NCBI GenBank assembly: GCA_013399015.1
Contig: VWZX01001949.1
Coordinates: forward strand, 744,001 to 808,000
Length of the DNA: 64,000 nucleotides
Direction of reading: 5' to 3'
DNA from: Galbula dea
Taxonomy: Eukaryota > Chordata > Aves > Piciformes > Galbulidae
Below the pieces are notes generated by a model. The model saw only the letters and a program-made list of their open reading frames with translations. It searched no databases and was not told where the DNA came from. The translations under genes were made by a program, and so were the position numbers. Shown here piece by piece: positions 14,401 through 24,540 of this stretch. The stretch's first letter is position 1. Every line of letters starts with the position of its first letter.

Positions 14401-15655
14401 ACATGCCTGTATTTCTTTCTCCCTGTCTTTTCTGCCATTTGCTTCTTCAGACAGATGCAAAGTCCTCAGTAACATGCAGATATGCTCAACTGACACTGAT
14501 GGATTTTTTTAATGTCAGCAAGTGGTAGGGTTTAAGATGCATTCCAAGAGAATATAATTAAACATAAAAGTGGGATTGCACTTGAAATCAAAAGACATCT
14601 AAATATGGGTTGTGTCTGTGCCCATCTTCTTGGTGGAAGTCCCAATTGTATTTTGTCTCACTGTTAAGGCACCAAGAGCCAGTGGTGTTTTCTTGGGCAT
14701 GTTCTCTGCCTCCAGCTGCCAGGCCTGAAAAATACAAATCTCTTGGCCTTGTGTGACATATTGCCTGCCCTGGGGAGTCATAGTAATTTCTCAAGGATAT
14801 CTCAAATGGCACTTGTGTTTGGGCAACTGCACTGGGGTCTTACCTGTCTGATTAGTGGAGCCAAGAGGCTGATTCAGCAAACCATCCTCCTGGTAAGACA
14901 TTAGGGAAGTAGGATAACTCTCTAGTTTCCAGTGACTGTGCTGCCTGAATCACCACTGACTGGAATGGAAGCTCAGGCACCTCTATTTGGATATCTAAAT
15001 CTTGAAACACAATCACACCTGAAGAACTTTCATGACCAGCTTTTATATAGGCCAGTTTGGGGAATGCAGATTGCCTACTTTGAAACCTGAGCTTGTGAGT
15101 TTATACAGTAGATTATGCTTAGTGACTCTGCTTTTGCAGTTATTTCAGGAAATTCTTGAGGTCTAACATCATGCTTAGGAGACAAGAACTTGCTTTTGAT
15201 ATTGCTGAAGAATTGTTCATGGGTGGAAATTTTGTTTTCTGTCTGAGTTCAGGTATGGTGGTGGTCTCAGAATAACTTTGGTTGCAATGTTCCTTGAATA
15301 GGCCTTGCACCATTATTCTGTGGTTGTATCATTTCATGCAGCAGAATAGCACGACACACCACCAAGGTCCTCAGGTGCTGCTGCCTATAGATAAACTGAG
15401 AATCAGGAGAGTTTCTTCAACATTTCAGATGAAGACCAATTGACTTCCAGGCCCTAACACTAGTTCTTTGTTACTTCCTAGGTGAATGTGTATGGTTTTG
15501 GAGCAGACAGCAAAGGACACTGGCATCATTACTGGGAAAACAATGCTTCAGCTGGGGCTTTCCGGAAGACAGGTGTCCATGATGGGGACTTTGAGTTCAA
15601 CATAACTTTGACTCTTGCCTCCATTGAAAAAATAAATTTTTTCAAAGGCAGATGA
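5249..15655 (+). CDS. ST3GAL1: Beta-galactoside alpha-2,3-sialyltransferase 1 (ST3Gal I), five 3' coding exons; partial at 5' end
   Basis: The enzyme is a Golgi type II membrane protein that moves sialic acid from CMP-Neu5Ac to the 3-OH of galactose, chiefly on Gal-beta-1,3-GalNAc of mucin-type O-glycans (GT29 family). Five exons (5249-5445, 7969-8148, 11802-11847, 14215-14334, 15482-15655) join without frameshift or stop into 238 codons. That is about 70% of the usual 340 or so residues. In this partial protein the L motif begins at CRRCAVVGNSGN (residue 37) and runs through DVGSKTTHH. The S motif includes HGRYPSTG (161-168) and HVCDE (177-181). Motif III is HHYWE (196-200), and the VS motif is H214 to E219. 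The cysteines expected to form the L-S disulfide are present (C40 or C37 with C179). Five N-glycosylation sequons are visible (N12, N99, N125, N202, N221). The N-terminal exon with the membrane anchor is absent. ST3GAL2 or the related ST3GAL8 are alternatives; the C-terminal FFKGR and SAGAFRKTG favour ST3GAL1. Confidence 0.85.
5446..7968 (+). other. ST3GAL1: ST3GAL1 intron (phase 2)
   Basis: This 2.5 kb intron lies between donor gtgagt and acceptor ctgcag. I see no second gene, mobile element or RNA gene in it. Confidence 0.85.
7969..8148 (+). CDS. ST3GAL1: ST3GAL1 coding exon: end of L motif
   Basis: This 180-base exon lies between acceptor gggctgcag and donor AACTT|gtgagt. Its first base completes the Arg codon split by the preceding phase 2 intron, and it ends with two bases of a Phe codon. 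It encodes MNRAPTAGYESDVGSKTTHH, the conserved second half of the L motif, then YPESYKELAENVSMILIPFK and the segment up to TTGTINF. The sequons NVS and NFT (the second completed in the next exon) may be glycosylated. The ATG at its first full codon is internal and not a start. Confidence 0.93.
8149..11801 (+). other. ST3GAL1: ST3GAL1 intron (phase 2)
   Basis: This 3.65 kb intron lies between donor gtgagt and acceptor ttttaacag. An AT-rich stretch lies around 9290-9640. Nothing recognisable as a gene or a named repeat was seen. Confidence 0.85.
11802..11847 (+). CDS. ST3GAL1: ST3GAL1 46-base coding exon
   Basis: This very short exon lies between acceptor ttcttttaacag and donor GAGAAG|gtgaga. 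Its first base completes a Phe codon and the remaining 45 give TYVPVPRKIKVKKEK. The next intron is phase 0. A 46-base exon at this point, between the L and S motif exons, is typical of the ST3GAL1/ST3GAL2 gene layout. The reading frame is kept only if this exon is included. Confidence 0.92.
11848..14214 (+). other. ST3GAL1: ST3GAL1 intron (phase 0)
   Basis: This 2.4 kb intron contains an A/C-rich tract near 13598-13640 and a short CR1 tail at about 13783-13838. The open frames inside it have no recognisable content. Confidence 0.85.
13783..13838 (+). repeat. CR1 LINE 3' tail, very short, plus strand
   Basis: The stretch with ggatcttaaggggttttcc and then ttctatgattctatgaa matches the 3' end of avian CR1, with its ATTCTATG terminal repeat. 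Only the tail is present, as expected for a strongly 5'-truncated CR1 copy. It lies in the intron in the same orientation as the gene. Confidence 0.75.
14215..14334 (+). CDS. ST3GAL1: ST3GAL1 coding exon: S motif
   Basis: This exon has exactly 40 codons, in phase 0 on both sides, with acceptor ttttgcctag and donor GATGAG|gtaaag. It encodes ILVYNPAFMKYV, then NHGRYPSTGLLSVMFALHVCDE. The latter is the sialylmotif S, which contacts donor and acceptor. The Cys in HVCDE is the usual partner of the L-motif Cys in the structural disulfide. The YNPAF and FALHVCDE wording is shared with ST3GAL2 as I remember it, which is part of the uncertainty over the exact paralogue. Confidence 0.93.
14335..15481 (+). 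other. ST3GAL1: ST3GAL1 intron (phase 0)
   Basis: This 1.15 kb intron runs from donor gtaaag to acceptor cttcctag, with no recognisable feature inside. The open frame continuing from the preceding exon to 14472 is read-through of the intron. Confidence 0.85.
15482..15655 (+). CDS. ST3GAL1: ST3GAL1 last coding exon: motifs III and VS, stop
   Basis: The acceptor is ttacttcctag. There are 57 codons followed by TGA at 15653-15655. The exon encodes VNVYGFGADSKGHWHHYWEN (end of S motif and motif III). It then carries GAFRKTGVHDGDFEFN, with the VS motif His and Glu four residues apart; the motif III and VS histidines are implicated in catalysis. The C-terminus IEKINFFKGR is the expected length and ending for ST3Gal I. 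An AATAAA lies inside the coding sequence at 15631-15636, over the Lys-Ile-Asn codons. Confidence 0.94.
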   Translation: MNVYGFGADSKGHWHHYWENNASAGAFRKTGVHDGDFEFNITLTLASIEKINFFKGR

Positions 15656-16414
15656 CCCTGGCCATAGGGAGAAGTGGGGGCTGCAATTTCCAGCATGCAG
15701 CGGAACAAAGCTCAGTGCAGATGATCTGGGCACCAGCCAGGTTTGAATACATGAGTCTGTGGTGCATCCTGAGCGTCTCACTGCTGCAATGTTCACCACA
15801 GGGAGCTCGGCCGAGGAGTGGCTTCCGTGCTGCACTTGATTTCCTATCTACAGATAGCTGGGAACTACCAATCAGTTGTGGGAACAAATGAATTCTGCTT
15901 AGGCTCTACAGCTTGATTCTTGAATTACTGATGAAAGGTCTGCCTGTTGCAATTAGGGGAAACCTAGGCACAGGAACTGCTGTTTGTGTGTCCGTTCTTT
16001 CCTCGAGTAAAGCAGGAGATCCATGAAGAGGAGTGAAAATGACTTCTGGGACTTGAGACCCACTAGGGCAGCTGTGAACATCATAGTAAGGATTACCTCA
16101 AAGAAATGAATTCACTTCTGCTGTTGATCTTTTTTGAACTCTCTTCTGTTTCCTCTATTACTTCTGGTTTCATGCTCTTTTAAGGAAAAACATGATGAAG
16201 TTGCCTGGAGTAGTAAATATTTCAACCATTGCCTCATTCTGCACTGATAGTGTCTAGAAAATAAGGATCAAATCATCTCTGATGATATATTATTTAATGT
16301 TGCTTCCTATACAACCATAACAGGAGAGAAAACAAAAACAATACTGAAAACTAACTCCAGACAAAAGACAACCATTTTTAGCCACTTGTTTGTCTTGTTT
16401 GGTTATATATTATT

Positions 16415-16436
16415 TTTCTTTCTTTTCTTTTCTTTT
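16415..16436. repeat. T-rich (CTTTT)n simple repeat
   Basis: Short run of ttttctttcttttcttttc type within the presumed 3' UTR. Confidence 0.7.
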
Positions 16437-18935
16437 GGTGGAAAGTATGCTGGAATGCTCATTTTTATTTAATCAGTTGAAGGTTGGAAAGTGGACTTTT
16501 TTCTTTCAGTCATTTATATGTGCCTTTTATAACTGTGCAACAGATGTGATTTTTTTTTTTTGGATGACAAACACTAAATTGAACTTTTTTATAAGAGGGG
16601 AGAAAATTAACCAAAGTTTAGCCTCCATGTGGTATACTTTTGTAGTCAAGAAACAATAGTAACAGCTCCTATATTGTATTTGAGCAAACATAAACAAGAC
16701 TAATTTTTAAAGGTAGCTTTTATGTTTTTATGGGGAAATACCCAGAAGTTCCAAGGAAACTTTTCTTCTTATTTTTTTACAAGTTTAGAATGTGGTGTCT
16801 CTTTACAAGGTCTCTATTTGAAATAGAAGAAATATCAAGGGTTGGAATATCAGCTAGTAATCAGTTAGGGATCTTCTGCACTGTATCAGTATCCACAAGG
16901 ACACAGCCTACACAAGCTGATCCTACAGGGTAAGCCAGACTTCAAAATAATGTGCATCTCTGGAGGAATGAGTGTATCAGTGTCAGTATCTCTAGGCAGT
17001 AAGAGGAGGGAGGTAACAGTAGAGATTTAATATCCACAAATCTTTTCTGGAATCAATGCATTTAATCCTCAAAGGACAGATAAAGTATGAATCGAAGAAC
17101 AAAGTTCAGGTGGTGAAGAATGGAGAACAGTGGCTGTTTCTTCCCAGTATCATGAAAACAGGATTCATGGATTATTGACCATTTAGCCAGTGGGTTTCTG
17201 GCCACAGACTTCAAGAGACTGCAGGCTTGGAAAAAATGGCATATTTATTTTTTTGTGTATTACAGTGGTTGGGGTTTGTGGCAATTTAGAAATCACCATC
17301 TAAATGACTCATCTCTCCTGCACCAGTTGCTGCACTACATCCAAACAGATGAGTATTTGAGCTCAGTGAAAACCTAGTCCTTCAACCAGTGAGGTGCTTC
17401 AGTCCAAGATTCTTTCCATGCCAATTGTTAACAGTGAGCTTCTCTCCATGGCAGCAGTTCACAGCACAATTACATGGTCAGCTGGAATATCCCTATTTTG
17501 GGCCACAGCACCACTCACCAACATGAACTGCTTTACCCCTATGAGTGTTACTGGACTTGCAGCATGTGGAGAGCCAAGGAAGCCAAGCATCTGTGTGGGT
17601 AATAGAGTTCCCTTCACTGTACACACAACCTTTCAGTTTAGCAATATGAAAAGGGCAAGATTTTAAAATCCTTATGCTGAGACCTGTTCATGATGCTCCA
17701 GTCATGCTCATTTCTGAGCATGGTGGCCAGCAGAACAATCAACCTGCATGTCACAGGTGAAGCAAATTCAGTGGGCTTGCTGTCTTCTACATGTCCTTTG
17801 TAAAAGAATGAAACATTTCTACCTGAACTGTTTGTTTGTTTTAATCATTCCCACTGTTTAAATTGTTAATCAGTATGCTTCTGGTGAGATGTCACAGTAA
17901 TAAGATCAAAGCAACTTCAAGAAGAAAAAGACTTCATGGAAGACCCCAATGGTACCTTGGCCCTGTGTAGAGATACTTTTTTCATCATGAGCTTCAAATA
18001 TTTTGGTTTTTCTCAGTAACTCAGAAACATTTCAGCAGTTTCAGTCATTTTTAGAAAAACTTGGAAAAAAACCTTATGGTGGCTTGGTACCCAAATCCCA
18101 TTGCCCTTTTTTTTAATCAGAAGTGGCAGTTGGAATCAAAGAAAGTAGTAAAAATATCAGCTGTCTTCTAGCTTATGTTATTCTAAAAGTTTCCTTTTGC
18201 TGTCCAAATTAAACATTCAATTATTCCCTCAATATTCTGCCTCTGACAGCACATATGAAACAATGTGGATTACTCTATTGTGGATAGGTTTAGTGTCTTC
18301 ATTACGGAACAAGCTGCAATTCCCATTTAATTTTCTTGCTGACAGCAGGCAGTAACTGTACCACTGCTGTTCATTTTTCTGAGCATGGAGAGTGGACCTT
18401 TCTAGGTGTAGGATGAGGGATACTTGGTGCCATCACATTTTTGTTCCAGAGGAACTTTTTCTAGAGTCCTTTAGGCAACTGATTTTTGTGTTAGATCTTT
18501 ATCTCAGTTTCTCCACAATTTTGCTGTTCTTTCAAATGCCTTCAGAATAAGGAGATAACAACAGATGATACTGAGGGAAGAATTAATTCCCACTGCCAAT
18601 ATTGAAGACTCTGTTCCTACTAAAAACTTTCTGGGTTTATTTTGTCTAGAAGCACAGCAGAGGAAAATATTTAGCAACATGTCAAGGCTTCAAACTCTTG
18701 GACTGTATTTGCCATCACTGCAAACTCTCTGAAGCACTCCTTGAGTGAGTATTGTTTTTTACCAAAGCCAAATCTCTTGAGCACTTTTTTTCTCCCATGA
18801 CCAGATTTTCTTCCTATTTTTCTTTGACTACAGGATTGATTATGATAATATTTTTTTTTTGTCTTATGGTGAGGAGTCTCACTCAATCATTCTTTGTCAT
18901 TTTATTTATTTAATTTTCAGTATGATATGAATCAA

Positions 18936-18941
18936 AATAAA
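18936..18941 (+). terminator. ST3GAL1: Candidate polyadenylation signal AATAAA for ST3GAL1
   Basis: This is the first canonical hexamer after the stop codon. It is followed by T-rich sequence (attttttattg) and, about 25-45 bases on, by a T/GT-rich stretch around tctctctctgtac, as expected around a cleavage site. AU-rich elements precede it. Cleavage would fall near 18955-18965. Confidence 0.5.
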
Positions 18942-18965
18942 TTTTTTATTGTAATCAAAGGTATT

Positions 18966-21657
18966 TCTCTCTCTGTACACTTTTTCTTCCCACAATATTT
19001 GCATTAGCTCCTAGAACCTCTCCTGTCACATAATATTGTAATGAAGCCTTATTCCACCTCCCTCCCACCCATCCCTCAGGTGACATCAGGAAAAAAGTGC
19101 ATGCTTCAGATTGCTGGAAAGCTTATGGTTGTGGGCATCACACTGCTTACCTTATGGCAGCTTTAGGCCTCTCTGGAGAAAAAGCTTACACTTTATATGC
19201 ACTATATATCCTGGTAGATCTGTGCTAAATTTAGGTGATATATAAGGGAAATTAAGGCAGACTCAGAAACCAGTGACTTGAGAAGAGATTCAACACTCCT
19301 GTTGTCTGGCACTGCCTCCCTTCATAGGAAAGATGCTGAGCATCCTCCCACAGGTCCCCCTTTTAAGGGCCTAATGTAGCTGCTATGGTCACACAGGCAA
19401 TTTTGTCATGGATGGCCTAGGCTGTGCATTAGAAGAACCCACTCTAGGAGTTGTGTATCTTTGATGTTACAAACCCAGCTGTCAGTGGGTGCTGGTGTCA
19501 GCAGGTGTCATTTCAGCATGACATACTGCCTCATCTGCTTGATTATAGCTTCCCATACATGGGAAGACTCCACCTTCAGTATTTGTTGTGGACCTCATAA
19601 GTTGCTCCATTTCCTTATGCATCATTTCCATTCATTGTTTAAGGGAGTGAGTGGGGCACATGGATTAGCAATGATGCAAATTGCACATTGATATGCAACC
19701 AGCCTGGCTGCTTAGTGGTGGGAAGTCAAGCAGCCATCACAGGAAGCTCATCTTCAGATACAGGCAATGGTCTGATGGTCACAGTACGAACTGTACTCCA
19801 ATGAGATATTCAGAGGATCAAGTTCTCAAGGTTTGTTTCATGCTTTGCTTTTCAATCCAGGCCCTAAACAAGCTGCATCAGTGACTTAACTGTCACTAAT
19901 TAATAGAGCCTAGCCAGCATCACACTTGCTGAAAATGCTTGGAAAGTGGGGAGAGTTCTGAGGAGCTACCCTAGTCACTTCAGGTGCTGAAGCCTGGTTT
20001 CTGCCCAGAACTTCTATAACCAGGCTGGTCACAGAATGTTCCAAACAGAGTGCTAACCTGGGAAGGCTATGGAACTGACTATGCTTAGGTACAGTGGCTC
20101 TATACCTTCATACTTGTCACCATGCAGAGGAGATGCAAAGCATTTCCTCCTCTGCCATCGTCAGTAAAGCAAAACAACACTGGGGAACAGTGAAAATAAT
20201 TTTGCATTTTGTTTCATGTCCACTCACAAGAAGTGCACTGAAATGCAGCTTTCAGGTCTGAAACAATTTTGTGGGAACATTAATTTGTATAAAACCACAA
20301 TCTAAAGACCCCCTGGGACCAGTAAGACAAGCAGCACCAATGTGCAGACAGATGGACTGACCACAGGAGCTGGACAAAGGACTTTGCTTGTACCATCAAA
20401 TGAAGAAAGTAAGTACCCAGAGGGGAACAATATGGCTTCCCTTCATGGCATGGGATCCTTTGATGGCTTACATTCAGGATAGCAATTAAACCCAACAAAT
20501 GAAAAGGCAAGGGACTCCCTTGCCACTTTGAAAATCCCTATTTTCACTTATCTTTCCTACAGACTTTCAGGGAGAAGATCTCATTACATTTTATTCTCTT
20601 CAGGCAATGTGAAATAAAATGTTCACACAGAGAAAGTTTTCCAAGGTTAGGTTCTTTTATGCAGAGGTAAATCTCTGTGTTTTCAGTTTAATTTTCTCCT
20701 ATAGGAAATGTGGAGTGTTGCTTTACTCCTCAGTTTCTAAGCTAACCTTTGGCTGACAGAGTATAAATATGCCCATATAGGAATTTGTCAGTGTCTGTGA
20801 CATTCATGCTGCTACTAAGATGGGACATTTCCCAGAGTAGTTCCCAGAGTAGCCTCCAGAATTACACAGCAACTACCAGCTGCCTCCCTGAAAATGCAGA
20901 CAGTAAATCCATTAAAAAACACCATCCTAGCCTCTGCCACTAACACTGGATTCTGAAGCAGCATGATGTTTCTCCAAGTATGCCCCATGCAAGCTTCTGA
21001 ATCAAGTCTTACATCAAGAAGCTCCTTACAGTGGTTTCTGCCTGTGTGGATTTTTGTGTTCACCTTCTTGCTTTTCTAGGGCTGGCCCCAAAGAGCTGTC
21101 ACCATGCAGGGGAGTTACACATTGCTCCCCCAGCCCAAACCCACAGTCTGTAGCTGGGTGTTGGAACAGGCTGGCCATTCTTGAGCTGTGCTTTGAACCA
21201 GGTCCAGTGTGCAGCCAGATCATGTGTTCAGCCTGTGCACATGCCTGAGTGAGTTTTGTATGGTAGAAAATAATGGAAATTATTTTCTCTCCTGCTTCTC
21301 CTTTGAGTGTTGGAGGATTTTGTGTAACACATCCTCATGTTCAAGTATCAGATGCTTATGTGGCACTGAGCTTCTGCCTGCATGGGTGGAGTCACAGGCA
21401 GTCTGTGGCTGATGGTTCATCACTGGGGATGTCAAAGTTGGCTGTGGGGAGACTTTCTGCAAGATAACAGGCTCTGTCATTTGAGGGTTTGATATGAATA
21501 GGTAGATAAGGAAATAGAAATAAACAGAAGTAATGATGAAGACAGTCAATAGAACCAGAAATCCTTTGCAAGCAAAGTAGTGTTTTAATCATTTGGTCCA
21601 TTAAAACAGGTGAGCCAGGAGTGAATTAGGCTGGAGATGCTTTTGGGCAACACATAC
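18966..21657. other. Intergenic, no recognised feature
   Basis: The sequence lies between the presumed transcript end and the LTR. I see no coding exon with family features, RNA gene or named repeat. Open frames are short and without motifs. A 12-base tandem (cccagagtag, twice) lies around 20829-20852. Confidence 0.5.
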
Positions 21658-22212
21658 TGTTGTGATTTAACCCCAGAGAACAGCCAAGCACCCACACAGA
21701 CACTTGCTCACTTCCCCTCAGCCTGTTAGGAAAGGGGAGAGAATAGGAAGAGCAAAAGCAAGAAAACTTGTGGGTCAAGATACAGGTTAATCAGTGAGGG
21801 AAGAAGAAAAACTAAGCTATGTAAAGGCAATCAACCACTTAGCAGACAAATACCCAGCCCGTATCTGAGCAACTGCCACCCTGGAAGACAACACCCTCCT
21901 CTCCCATCTCCTCTTCCCTTTATCCCAGTTTATTGCCAAGACTGAAATTACATGGGATGGAATAACCCCCTGGGCAATTTGGTTCAGCTGTTCTTGCTGT
22001 GTCTTCCTCCCAGCCTTTTGCTCACCTGAGCTGAGTTGCTGGTGGGAGGGGCAGAGTGAAAAACAGAGAAGGCCTTGACATTGTGCAAAATCCATTCAGC
22101 AACAGCCAAAGCTCTGGTGTGTTATCAACAGAGTTTTAGCCACTAATCCAAAACACAACACTGTATGGGCTGCTATGGAGAAAGTTAACTCCACTCCAGC
22201 CAGACTAAAATA
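21658..22212 (-). mobile_element. Solo LTR of an avian endogenous retrovirus, minus strand
   Basis: About 555 bases resemble a common avian ERV LTR throughout. On the given strand it starts TGTTGTGATTTAACCCC, includes cccagtttattgcc, cctgggcaatttggttcagc and tgtgttatcaacag, and ends near ccagccagactaaaata. In the opposite orientation the order fits a sense LTR: the terminus, then a TATA-like ataaactggg box, then a downstream part ending with ttaaatcacaaca. No gag, pol or env remnant lies on either side, so it is a solo LTR left by recombination between two LTRs. Clear flanking duplications were not found (catac on the left, unmatched on the right). The terminal bases at the right end are eroded, suggesting an old copy. 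Orientation is inferred from the TATA-like box. Confidence 0.75.
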
Positions 22213-24100
22213 AACTAGAGATTTAAAGAAGTTTATGGATTCAAGAGCTGTTAAGACCTTTCCTGAAGTCTGAGAGCCTGAGATAAATCTTTAGGTCAAA
22301 TTTATACCAAACTATCTCAGTTACTAGTTGTTCCTAATTAGTCACCTGTCCTACTAGTAATCCACTGAAATCAGGTGAGATTACTACTTGCCACTAGCAG
22401 AAATTACATGATCCAAACCAAGAAAAATAGGAACTGCTTCAGGAGAGCAGCCAGGGAAACTGATGGCAGTTCAGTTCTTGTTACTGTAGGAGCTGGAATA
22501 ATATTTTAAACCAACAGCCAGGGGCAATGATAAATCACTGGTTTATGTGTTCATGGCATTTGCTTCCCTCCCTGTGTCAGCACAATGCTTCCTTCCATGC
22601 AGGTGCATGCCATTCCATTGGCAATAGACCTCTCTGTGGTGGCTTCCTGGGAGGGCCAAGGGAAATTCATTGCTTCACACCAGTAGCAAGTCTAGCCTAC
22701 AGCTACATGACTTTACAGCTTAGCTGAGAGACCCAGTAAATGCAAGTAAATGAAGCTGGAATAGTGTTTTTAATTCCTATAATAAGCAATGGAATGGGAA
22801 ACACCAGCATGCACCCAGATTAATGGGTCTCTGAGCAGTGAGATGTGATTAACTCATTTCAGTCAGTGCTGGGGATCTCAGCACTTCATTAGCTTTTTCA
22901 TTAATGGCTACAACTAATATCTGATTAGTGTCTCTGTTTCACCAGTAATGAGTTCTCCTTCTTAATGGAGACAGTGTTCCACTGGGTGTCAGTGAAAGGG
23001 AGAGAGAAGGAAGGATTGCTGGGCTCATGGGGCACCTTGCCATCACCGTCACTGACCCAGCTGTCCTCCCTGAACCCTTGTAACTGGTCCTGCCACGTTG
23101 GCACAGGCTAATGTACAGTGTGCCAAGCTCATTCTGCAAGCCAGAGGATGGGTGGTCCCAGTTCTGGTTTCTGAAAAAGAAGTCAGCCCAAGTTACAGGA
23201 CTGTAGGTGGAACAGCCTTGGAGGTAAGCCGTAAGGGGCAACAAGTGACTGGAGATACACAGGGAAGGGAGAAGAAACGCTGGATAAAGATACAAAGCAA
23301 CAGCTGCTTCCACATGGAACACTCGGTGCAGTGATTTGTTTTCTAATGGATTTTAATAATTTCTCCACTAGAGTGTGCTGTTTTCCTGCTCCCAGCGCTT
23401 CTGAAACACACAGCTCCCTCATAACAGTGCGTGTCACATCGTGGGCTCAGTTTGTTTCCTTCTGACGCTATCTTCACAGTTATAACGTTTGGGATTTATT
23501 TGCTAAATCTATCTATTTCGGCTTCTGCATGAGAACTGAATGCAGGAGCCCATAAGCCATGACAGGGGTGGGAAACTGACATAGAAGTCCTGCAAGGCTT
23601 CACACCCTGAGGGTTTACATCAGGGTTGTTATCTGTGTAGTTTTCCTTTCCTGCTTTGAGACAGGATGACACTCCCAGTGGTGTGTGTTGTCTTTTGTAC
23701 TGACACTTTAGAAGTGGTCTTAATTACAAAAAAAAATAAATAAAAGTAAATATATATTCCTTGGAAATTTAATTCCCTGACCAGGGACAAATATTTGGGG
23801 CTTGTGGCTATGTGGTAATATTCAAATGTTTTTAGTTTGGGATGTAAAAGGCTTTAGTTATAGAAGATTGAAATGCCCTTTGTGGATCATAAAGGCAACT
23901 CTGTTGTTTCTGACAAGACTTGCACACTATGCTACCAATACAATCAACCCGTGTAGGTTTGGATTTGTTTGTTCTCAGCTGCAGTATCCACATGTTAAAC
24001 GAGGGGCAGATATATAGTACAAAGCAATCAATGTTGCAAATTAATTAGCTAGGTTCAATGAAAGCAGAAGCCGTATCTTGTTACTGATTGCCAGCAGTGC
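22213..24100. other. Intergenic, no recognised feature
   Basis: No gene or repeat family was recognised. An A-rich simple stretch (aaataaataaaagtaaata) lies near 23728-23757. The open frames at 22939-23322 and 23098-23334 lie on opposite strands over each other and have no motifs. Confidence 0.45.
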
Positions 24101-24515
24101 ATATGCTCATGCCCCAGAGCTGAGGAAGAGGGGAATGTCCTGTGGGGAGCAGTGGGGACCACTTGGCAGAATGCTGGGCAGGGAATCTGAGATCCTGGCC
24201 CCTGCTTTGGTTCTCCAGGATGGCTTCTCAGGGTGACCCCAGCAATTCCCATTGGCTGTCTGCTGCAAGGGAAAATGCACCTGTCCTGTGCAATCCCGGC
24301 AATGGTGCTGGCTGGGGCACACTGGCATTGCCCATCATCTCCCCATAAGGGTTGAGAGCTGCCTTCCACCCACCTCGTGGGAGGAGACACTTGTACCAAG
24401 CCTGAGAGATTGACAGAATAGATTGACCCATGGCAGCATGCTCATCCTCCATGGGGAATGTGCACCTCCCATGGCAATCCTGGGCCCTTTCCAGAGCCTG
24501 TGGCACTAAGCACCG
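24101..24515. other. Locally GC-richer unique stretch ending in a poly-C run
   Basis: The stretch is GC-richer than its surroundings but has few CpGs. Two loosely similar segments (around 24261-24310 and 24445-24490, sharing the pattern tgcacct...tg(g)caatcc) hint at an old internal duplication. No coding feature was recognised. It may be an unrecognised repeat. Confidence 0.3.
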
Positions 24516-24540
24516 CCCCCCCCCCCCCCCCCCCCCCCNC
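24516..24540. repeat. Poly-C homopolymer containing an ambiguous base
   Basis: A run of C from 24516 to 24540 is interrupted by the only N noticed in the window (24539). True length is uncertain and bases may be missing here. Confidence 0.95.

Larger units (their letters stand above)
15656..18960 (+). other. ST3GAL1: Probable ST3GAL1 3' untranslated region
   Basis: After the stop there is no canonical AATAAA until 18936-18941. An ATTAAA lies at 18208-18213 and could serve a shorter form. AU-rich stretches such as ttatttatttaat (about 18902) lie just before the distal signal and may affect mRNA stability. The roughly 3.3 kb length fits the long 3' UTRs known for ST3GAL1 in other vertebrates. 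The end point is inferred from the hexamer only. Small open frames here are not genes. Confidence 0.55.

Noticed and set aside
15548..15891. Overlapping open frames on both strands around the sialyltransferase stop
   Set aside because: They are shadows of the last exon and start of the 3' UTR, with no independent features.
22939..23322. 127-codon minus-strand open frame
   Set aside because: Composition is Ser/Pro/Leu-rich without a motif, and a plus-strand frame overlaps it. Considered chance.
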